A stretch of DNA of 64,000 nt from Galeruca laticollis (taxonomy: Eukaryota; Arthropoda; Insecta; Coleoptera; Chrysomelidae), in the NCBI GenBank assembly GCA_963921935.1, contig OY998176.1, positions 139,822,299 through 139,886,298 of the forward strand, in the 5' to 3' direction. The position numbers and the translations under genes are program-made. This document shows positions 56,935-64,000 of this stretch, piece after piece (the first letter of the stretch is position 1; each line of letters begins with the position of its first letter). The notes beneath the pieces are model-generated. The model worked only from the letters and a program-made list of their open reading frames with translations. It made no database searches and was not told the origin of the DNA.

Positions 56935-59441
56935 CAGGGGTCTCCAAGCTTTGAATCCTTGAGGCCATAATATTTTTTTCGGTATGTTGCAAGGACCATA
57001 ACAATTCCAATTTTTTTGCCCACCCAAGCAAACATAGTCTTTGCATTTCAATTTTTATTGATTGTGTATTGTGACACGTAACGACAACTAGTGTCGAATA
57101 GTGATACTATGTACTGTTCTAGGTACTATCTATTTCAGCTACCCACTAAAATGTGACATATTTGGAAATTTCCGCATTGGTTCGAGAAAGTTCTGGTTCT
57201 GGCCAGTTTTTCCGATCATTTCTGGACGGCTGTAATTGCAAAGATATTAAAAGGCTAGCGGCGCCATTGCGAGTCAGTTTGCGCGGGAAAGGCGAAGGAA
57301 ACAAAGTTGCCTATTGTGAAATAAAGTGATAAGAGTATTTTGATAAGACTTGTTTTTATAAGTGATTTATTGGTATGGAAAAGAAGTGAAAAATAGACAC
57401 TGAATGTAGAACGTTCCAAGATAAATGGAACTTACAATATTTTGTGACTGAGTGCAGTAATAAGGCGCTATGTTTAATTTGTAATTAGACCATAGCTGTT
57501 CTCAAAGAATATAACATTAAACGTCACTATGAATCGAAACATCTTCAAAATTCCTCTAAACATACAGGAATATTGCGGACGGAAAAATTTGAAGCTTTGA
57601 TGCACGGACTCAAATCGCAGCAATCTTTGTTCACCAAAGCAAATGCTGAGCAAGAGTTTGCAACTCGCGCCAGCTCTCGTGTGGGTCTCGAAATCGCAAA
57701 ACGTGGAAAACAATTCTACGATGGAGAAATGATAAAAGAATGCTTGATTGCAGTAGCTGAAGAAATATGCCTCGAAAAGTAAATTTATTGAAAGGTGTCA
57801 GTTTGTCAGCAAACACCGTGGATCGGAGGGTGCAAGACACCGCAGAAAATATATCATCTCAACTGTCTGAAAAAAATGGACATCTTGGGTGGTTTTTATC
57901 TAGCCTTGGATGAGTCAACGGATGTGTCAGATACTGCTCAGGTGTTGATTTTTATTCGTGGAGTCGATAAAAGCTATGAAGTGTATGAAGAACTTATTGA
58001 TACTGATAGTATTCACGGCACGACAACTGGGGCAGATGTTTTTAAGGGAGTTGAAAATGTCATTAATAAAAACCTTCCATGGAAAAACTTGAAATCTATA
58101 ACCACCGATGGAGGCAAAAATATGTGTGGTAAAAATAAAGGAGTGGTCGCGCTGTAGAAAATGAAGGTGGTTCAAAACCATTAGAATTACATTGTATCAT
58201 TTATCAACAGTCCTTGTGCGGAAAATGTTTGGATTTTTCTGAAGTTCTAAGACCAGTCATATCAATTGTTGATTTTATCAGATCCACAGGGCTGAATCAC
58301 CGACAATTCTGTGAGTTCATTGAAGAGGTCGGAGAAAATGATTTGCCATATCATACTGCCCTTCGCTGGCTTAGTTGCGGAAAAATCCTTAAGCGGTTTT
58401 TTGAACTTCGAGTAGAGATCGAAATTTTTTTGAATGAGAAGCATCGCCCTTGTGCTGATTTAGAAAATAGTGAATGGCTGTGGAAATTAGTATATGAACG
58501 AACTGAATTTGAGATTGCAAGGAGAAAATCAGCGTTTTCCTGATTTATACCCCAATATCAAATCGTTTAGGGAGAAAATAATACTATTTTAATCGCTGTT
58601 ACGTAAAAAATGTTCCAAACATTTTAAAACATGTGGAATATTCAACTACACGACAGTCAATTTTGCAGTCGAAACATTGAGTGCTTTAAAGATAAATTTC
58701 GATACTCGTTTCTCAGGTTTTAATGTCATTGCGAATGAAATTGAGCTTTTCCAAAATCCTTTTGATTCTGACATTGGAACCCTGGCTCCCGAAGTCCAAA
58801 TGGAAATTATTGATTTACAGTGCAGTGATATGTTTAAGAACAAATATCAAAATTCATTTTTGTTGGAATTTTATAAGAGTCTTCCACTGGCACATTTTGA
58901 TAATTTGCATAAATTTGCTCGTGGGTTGTTTTCTGTTTTTGGTACTACGTACTTGTGTGAGTAATCGTTTTCCAATATGAAGTACACAAAAATTGTTTAC
59001 AGATCTAAATTAACCGATTAGCATCTTGAATCTCTTTTAATAATTGGTACAAGTAAAATTAATCCACAACTACAAACAATTGTCGATGGAAAATCACAAT
59101 TACATAAATCTCATTAGCGTTTTGTTTTGTTTTATTAGTGGGATTAATTTCAATTCAATTATTTGTTAGTTATCAATATACTTAACCATGAAATACTTGA
59201 GTTGAGTTTTCTGCGTCATAATTTCTGTCGTAAAGCTATACCTTGCAAGTAAATAAAACCAAGTAATTATCATTCTTTGTTTTCATTCTCTTCCATGCAA
59301 CTTATTACAGCAATAGTAACAACAGTAAAACATTGGCTGTCGTGGGCCAGATTGATGACACTAGTCTTCGGCTGTCGCGGGCCAGATTGATGGCAGTGTA
59401 GGTCTGGATTTGGCCCGCGGACCGTAGTTTGGAGACCCCTG
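56935..59441 (+). mobile_element. Complete hAT element, decayed
   Basis: Ends: CAGGGGTCTCCAAGCT (56935) and, read inward from 59441, CAGGGGTCTCCAAACT. The flanking 8-mers are ATCTAGTA (56927-56934) and ATCTAGTG (59442-59449), a 7-of-8 match to the 8-bp duplication typical of hAT. The 2.5-kb body holds one plus-strand transposase pseudogene. It interrupts a minus-strand LINE. Confidence 0.92.
57375..59117 (+). pseudogene. hAT transposase, GTF2IRD2/ZBED-like type, broken
   Basis: The start region has FQDKWNLQYF and IAVLKEYNIKRHYESKH (BED-type zinc finger: the two cysteines lie in CLICN). Then SSRVGLEIAKRGKQFYDGE, FYLALDESTDVSDTAQVLIF (catalytic Asp region), KSITTDGGKNMCGKNKGVV, LRWLSCGKILKRFFELRVE, and the C-terminal YLCE, SFSNMKYTK dimerisation block ending at TAG 59117. 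This motif order is that of the hAT group from which vertebrate GTF2IRD2 tails derive. At least eight stops or frameshifts, for example at 57391, 57781, 58156 and 58541. Inactive. Confidence 0.88.
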
Positions 59442-59449
59442 ATCTAGTG

Positions 59450-59835
59450 TTTCGAGGCCCGGCAGCCATACTAGAGACAATTTGTTGTTTCTTGCCAGCT
59501 TATTAAGAGACAATTTAGATTAGTGGTTGGATTGCTAATAGCTTTAAGCAGAGCCTGGCTGCCAGTATAAATTTTTGTTTTTTGTCTGGTATAACCTCTC
59601 TTGATGTGCTATAGCAGCAATTATTTCTGCCTGAAATATACATGTATATCTACCCATGCTGAAAAACATTATCTTTATAGGTGCATTTATGCCAACCCCA
59701 GTTCTGTGGTTCGTTTTAGAGCTGTCGGTTAACCAGTGCGTCGCCTATTGCCTAGATGGAATAATAATATGCATTCGCTCAGTGAATATAGTCTCTAGTG
59801 CCATGCTATTCAGACCCATTTGAAAGTTCGTTTCA
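59450..59835 (-). pseudogene. R1/Jockey-type LINE RNase H-like fragment, split by the hAT
   Basis: The minus strand reads FQMGLNSMALETIF, HWLTDSSKTNHRTGVGIN and FQAEIIAAIAHQERL, then LSLVWLPGLET. This follows the RNase H order of R1-type LINEs (WTDGSKT, FQAExxAI, WVPGH). Both the Gly of DGSK and the His of PGH are changed. The reading is interrupted at 59441 by the hAT insertion and is 5'-truncated near a (TA)n tract. Confidence 0.68.
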
Positions 59836-59851
59836 AATAGTAATGTCCCAG

Positions 59852-59852
<1 letters not shown>

Positions 59853-59903
<51 letters not shown>
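59853..59903. repeat. (TA)n microsatellite
   Basis: About 25 TA units. Confidence 0.95.
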
Positions 59904-59905
<2 letters not shown>

Positions 59906-61424
59906 AACTAGTCCTCTAATATATTGAACCAATTCACAAATGTGAACAAACATTAAAAGGTTATATTCATACGTAGGGTGTACCAGTAGACACAACTAAG
60001 TTAAAAAATTAAGATTTAATATAAACGAATAGAAGTAAATGAGCACATATATTGTCAGATATTGAGAAAAACCGTTACCAAAAGGACTTAAAGGATAATG
60101 AATAAATATTCTAATAATAACATTGTTTAAATAAGTATAAAATTTCACCTTAACAATTAATCTCAGGTCAAGTCAACATGTTTCAAAATACTCTGAACAC
60201 TGCCATGTAAATATCTGGATAAATAGAATGTAGTATCACTTTAAACCTGGAATAACAAAAATTAATATTCAACTCACTAATTGGTTATCTATATTTACAG
60301 ACAATGATAGTAAAGGTTAAAATTTAAAAAAAGAATTGAAAAGAACTTTATAATAGGTGACATACGGAACAGAGCCAAGCTATCTGTCAAGGAAATATGA
60401 TAATTTAAAAATCTTTATAAACAGGAAGTAATCAAATTTAGTTATTTTCTTGCCAACTTGAATTTGTTGGTTATTAATTGAATGTAGAACAATAAATACA
60501 AATTTGGAAATAACTAATAGTTTATGTAAGATAAAATTAGTAAAAATTCAAAGATTTAAAACTACACAATTACATATGTATTAATAATTATTTTAGGTTG
60601 TAGAATTTGTATTATTTAATGTAAATAAATATACCTTAAAAAGGGAAATATAACAAATTTTAGTATTGTAACACATGAAAAAGACATTTTATGGAATCCC
60701 TAAAACAATATAAACATATATAAATAAGTGTTGTTACCCTCCAGGACTGTTAAAATAATTAATTTTACATATTTAACTAAAAACATTCAAATCAACAATT
60801 GTTGTGTGAAAAACAGTGAAAAGCAGGCTTTGCATTTTATGAGTAAAAAGTTTGTTGATTTTGAAAAAAAAAGACTATCGCGTTTTGGTTGGAGGATAGA
60901 CAGCTTCTGTATAAATCTCCTCTACAAATTTTATTATAAAATAATGTGAAAGTGAATTTTAGAGCCTGAAAAGTTAAGAAAGAGTAACATTATTGTTGAT
61001 TAAATTGTGTGAGAACGTGAAGTGTACAGAAGGAGCATTTCTTCGATGAGAAATCCTCAAGAACTGGGAGACGCTAGCAGCAGTCCAGGTACCGAAGATT
61101 CCAAATAAGGTCTGTGCTTTTTAAGTATTAATTTTGAAATTCCAAAAGAGAAAATAGTGAACAATAAAATATAGTTTAAACGTTTCAATAACAATTTAAC
61201 AAAAAAATGCCAAAAACATTATAATATGATGATTATCATATCATATCCATGGATATCCATGCATTTTTAGTAATTGATATAGATTGTACTTGCTTGTTGC
61301 AAATTAATTCATTCCGTCATTATTCACGTTCTACATAAATGATCATTTCCATTTCTTCCTTCCTTCTGATGCATGTTTGACTATTTCTATCCATCACTAT
61401 CATTATTTCACTTCACTCGTATTC

Positions 61425-61428
<4 letters not shown>
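59904..61428. other. AT-rich stretch, nothing assigned
   Basis: A 73-codon frame at 60728-60949 and a short ATG frame (MRNPQELGDASSSPG) at about 61046 are unassigned. No terminal repeats seen. Confidence 0.35.

Positions 61429-61497
<69 letters not shown>
61429..61497. repeat. (TA)n microsatellite
   Basis: About 34 TA units. Confidence 0.95.
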
Positions 61498-61500
<3 letters not shown>

Positions 61501-61788
61501 ATTGTATATTTCAGTTTAAAATAATATATCGATGACTTCAATGATTATATAAACGTTAAAATCGCACAAACATTTATACATATAACATCGACTGTGAATT
61601 CCACATTTAGTGTCACGTGGAACTATATGAAAGCATACGTTTCTCCTATGCGCCGACGCAATCATTTTAAGTATTCAGTGCGCATGACTGGATAGAATGC
61701 AGGAGTGGTATCAAGAAATTTATTAGAAAAATAATTCGAAATTTGATCATCACAATTTATTAAAATATTTTCTTTAAAGTGTTGGTAT
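61498..61788. other. Flank of the second gypsy element
   Basis: A less AT-rich patch at 61610-61710 is unassigned. No feature recognised. Confidence 0.4.
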
Positions 61789-62240
61789 TGTGACGAAACA
61801 GCACACTGGTATAGACCCTAAATCCGACTCTGTCTAAGCCAGGTATAAAAGTTAAAATTATGGCGGATACGCAGTTATAAAAAATTGTTTACGATTGTGA
61901 CTATCTTATCTAGAATTGGTTTTTGTGACCAGTCTTATCTAGAAAATGCCAGAAATCCAATTGTTTTGAGTAGAATTCTCTAGTAAAAAAGGCACTAGTA
62001 TATAAAAAGGACCGATCAGCGGAACAGTTTAGTTGATAATTGGACATCGTGAGATAAACAAATAAATAAGTGAATTAGTGAACTGTTTATATAAATAAGT
62101 TTAAGTGAATATACTGTATATATAAATTAAGTATTAATGATTAGTTTAGTGTTTAAATAAATTAGTCAGTAGCCATACCGAGTGTTTGAAATTTATCCCA
62201 CCCGTAATCAAAACTTTTAATAAATGAGGAAAACATTACA
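61789..62240 (+). repeat. 5' LTR (boundary inferred)
   Basis: Starts TGTGACGAAACAGC and ends AACATTACA. TATATAAAAAGG at 61999-62010 is a well-formed TATA element, and AATAAA near 62155 and 62220 could be poly(A) signals. The 3' partner LTR is outside the window. Directly after it CTGTCAGGTGTGGGG (62244-62258) resembles the TGTCAGGAGTGGG complement of a tRNA-Leu 3' end, but lacks the usual leading TGG. Confidence 0.6.
61999..62010 (+). promoter_or_regulatory. TATA element of the gypsy LTR
   Basis: TATATAAAAAGG in a block that otherwise looks like an LTR. About 30 bp downstream GTTTAGTTGATAAT would be the start region of the element RNA. Inference from position and consensus. Confidence 0.6.
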
Positions 62241-62284
62241 TCGCTGTCAGGTGTGGGGTAATATAAATAAATAGCTACATCAAA

Positions 62285-63560
62285 ATGGCCAAGAGACTGA
62301 GTGATCTGAAAGTGGCGGAATTAAGAGCAGAATTGGAAGATCGCGAGTTGGAAACGTCCGGTAAGAAGAGCGAATTAATAGAAAGTCTCAAAATGGCACT
62401 GGAAAGTGAAGGCTTGGATCCAGAAACATTCTTATTCAAAGACGAGGCTTCCACCTTAATCTCGTCAATTTCTGATATGAAGAATGATTTTTCTGCAATA
62501 AAGAACGATATTTCTGCCATGGAAGAGAAGATTCCAACGAATGTGAAAAACGATATTTCCACTATGAAGAAGGATATTTCTACTAATATGGACGAGAAGA
62601 TTTCCACCATGAAGAATGACATTTCTGCCGATATCTTATAGTTAAAAAATGACATTGCTGCTGACGTCGAGAATAAAATTACGTCTCTAAAATCAGACAT
62701 TGTAAACAAGATAACAACGATAGACGAGAAAATCAAGGAATTGGAGATAAATATGGCAGATTTAAGAACAGAAGACACGCCAGCAGAAGGAAAGAAGATT
62801 GAACATATAAAACCCTGCAAGCCACTAATAACTTCCAGGATAGAGGACATTGGCAGTTTTGCACGAGTCAAGACCCCAACATTCGACGGAAAGACATCGT
62901 GGACCAATTATGTGAAACAGTTTGAAGCAGCCGCTAGAGTGAATAATTGGTCCGATAAGGAGAAAGCAGTAAACCTAACTATAGCGCTTCGGGGAGATGC
63001 CTTAGATGTACTTCAGACGATACCGCTTGAAGAAACGGATGACTTTGAGCTGCTGAAGAAGAGGTTGGACATGCGATACGGTCACGAACATCTAGAACAT
63101 TTGTACCAATCTCAGCTGAAGAACCGAAGGCAGAAACGTGACGAAGCACTTCAAGAATATGAAGTGGATATTGCCCGACTCGTTCGATTTGCTTATCCAT
63201 CAGCAGCAGAGAACATGATGGAATATCTGGGCATACAGGCGTTTATTGATGGCTTACGTGACCCCGATATGCAGAGGACGCTTCGCTTAGCTCATCCTAA
63301 AACATTAGTTGACGCATTAAGAGCTGCTCTTGAATATGAAGCAGCAACGAAGGCTTCGCGTTACAACAGAGTAAGGACCATAAAAGAAGAAGGCGACGAA
63401 GACAAGTTTGACCAGATCGTCAGCTTGATCAAAAGTACGATGGACAAGAAGCCGAGAAAGATTAGATGCTGGAATTGTGGCGAGCTAGGGCATGTACGCA
63501 GTTAATGTAAGCGCCCCAGGGCACCTGCAAACCAAAAACCCCAGTCACAGGAAAACTAGA
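62285..63560 (+). pseudogene. gypsy gag with N-terminal SAP-like domain, two nonsense codons
   Basis: ATG 62285 begins MAKRLSDLKVAELRAELEDR and continues ELETSGKKSELIESL, the L-x2-L-x-V-x-EL and G-x-K-x-EL-x3-L pattern of a SAP helix-extended-loop-helix. Then come repeated coiled-coil blocks (MKNDISAMEEKI, MKKDISTNMDEKI, MKNDISADIL), a TAG at 62639-62641, and in the same frame a capsid-like region (FDGKTSWTNYVKQFEAAARV, YGHEHLEHLYQSQLKNR). The tail has CWNCGELGHVRS, a TAA at 63503-63505, then CKR: a CCHC knuckle cut by the stop. Apart from the two stops the frame is intact, so decay is recent relative to the other gypsy. Confidence 0.85.
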
Positions 63561-63599
63561 ACGGGTCGGCTACGAGGGGGCAGCACCGACCCATGATCG

Positions 63600-64000
63600 T
63601 TTCAAAGACCCTCTCATACTGATAGCTTCTCTCAGATATCGCAACGACAGTGTTTATGTAGATGGAGAAGAGAATGGCAAAATATATACTCTGCTTGTAG
63701 ACACTGGAGCAACTAGAACTATCATATGACCAGAAATAATAAACTCCAAGAAGAAGATTTTACCAACGAGACTGCGACTGCGGACCGCTACAGGTGAAAG
63801 TGCCAACGTTCACGATGATACACAAATTCAATTGCGAATAGGCGCAGAGAAGTTCACGCATACGGTAATCGTTGCTGACATTGAAGAAGACGTGATTCTG
63901 CGAATGGACGTAATGAATGTACATGGTTTCCAATTAGACTTTAGAAACAGAACCATTAAAGTGGGTTCCGAGGAGGTATTCCTGCATCCATATGAAGGCA
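63600..64000 (+). pseudogene. gypsy retropepsin, partial
   Basis: Reads YTLLVDTGATRTII with the catalytic DTGA, then a TGA at 63727-63729, then ATGESANVHDDTQIQLRIGA and VILRMDVMNVHGF (the family has ILGMD, so Gly is Arg here). It continues into the window edge. The frame differs from gag, so protease is probably reached by frameshifting or a lost frame. Confidence 0.8.

Larger units (their letters stand above)
61789..64000 (+). mobile_element. Second gypsy-type LTR retrotransposon, 5' part (runs off right edge)
   Basis: Order: LTR-like block, primer-site-like sequence, gag with a SAP-like start and CCHC knuckle, then retropepsin. The 3' part lies beyond 64000, so LTR identity and target duplication cannot be tested. 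Confidence 0.75.

Noticed and set aside
57474..57840. Minus-strand open frames over the hAT transposase
   Set aside because: Shadows of the plus-strand transposase reading.
61046..61110. Short ATG frame MRNPQELGDASSSPG
   Set aside because: Twenty codons, no context; could be any leader peptide.

Overview
This window looks like a repeat-dominated, AT-rich stretch of an arthropod nuclear genome, most likely an insect. It has long (TA)n tracts and many retro- and DNA transposons at different stages of decay. They include piggyBac, hAT, Tc1/mariner, Crypton-like, R1/Jockey-type LINEs, Ty3/gypsy, BEL/Pao and Penelope-like elements. Only one piece looks like an ordinary host gene: a spliced exon of a class B (secretin-family) GPCR at 50512-50799 on the minus strand. 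Two THAP-type zinc-finger pseudogene copies in opposite orientation (37.6-45.8 kb, interrupted, and 48.0-48.8 kb) may also derive from a host gene or a domesticated transposon. Nearly every other open frame is a fragment of a decayed mobile element. I saw no bacterial features, CRISPR arrays, rRNA or credible tRNA genes.

Layout. 0-0.6 kb: end of a piggyBac-like element with iterated 42-bp subterminal repeats. 2.5-7.3 kb: relics of LINEs, an LTR integrase, a Penelope end, a hAT transposase and a Crypton-like tyrosine recombinase. 7.66-10.17 kb: a complete but frameshifted piggyBac bounded by TTAA. 16.5-22.9 kb: a complete decayed Ty3/gypsy element inserted in a (TA)n microsatellite; its gag carries an 11-residue (33-bp) tandem repeat. 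24.6-25.4 kb: R1-type LINE 3' end. 26.1-27.8 kb and 29.37-31.86 kb: two more piggyBac families. 33.1-33.5 kb: a short 171-bp satellite array. 33.5-36.8 kb: Tc1 and LINE fragments and a 238-bp Penelope-derived hairpin element with 13-bp target duplications.

37.6-48.8 kb holds the most intricate structure. A THAP gene copy was split by a Penelope-like inverted dimer, bounded by a 13-bp duplication. A BEL/Pao element with its own 5-bp duplication is nested inside that dimer. An inverted THAP paralogue at 48 kb preserves the empty target site. Between them, 46.2-47.0 kb is a GC-richer, LTR-like block with five or six repeated hairpins sharing a TCAAC loop. 49.3-50.3 kb: Jockey-type LINE 3' end. 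53.7-54.9 kb: a second Penelope-like family with a GIY-YIG endonuclease. 56.9-59.4 kb: a complete decayed hAT nested in a LINE. 61.8-64.0 kb: 5' LTR, gag and protease of a second gypsy-like element whose gag begins with a SAP-like domain; it runs off the window edge.

The window shows layered insertion and a few recoverable insertion histories, not a working pathway. All family names come from motif recognition by eye. Boundaries given by LTRs, TIRs and target duplications are firm; the others are approximate.
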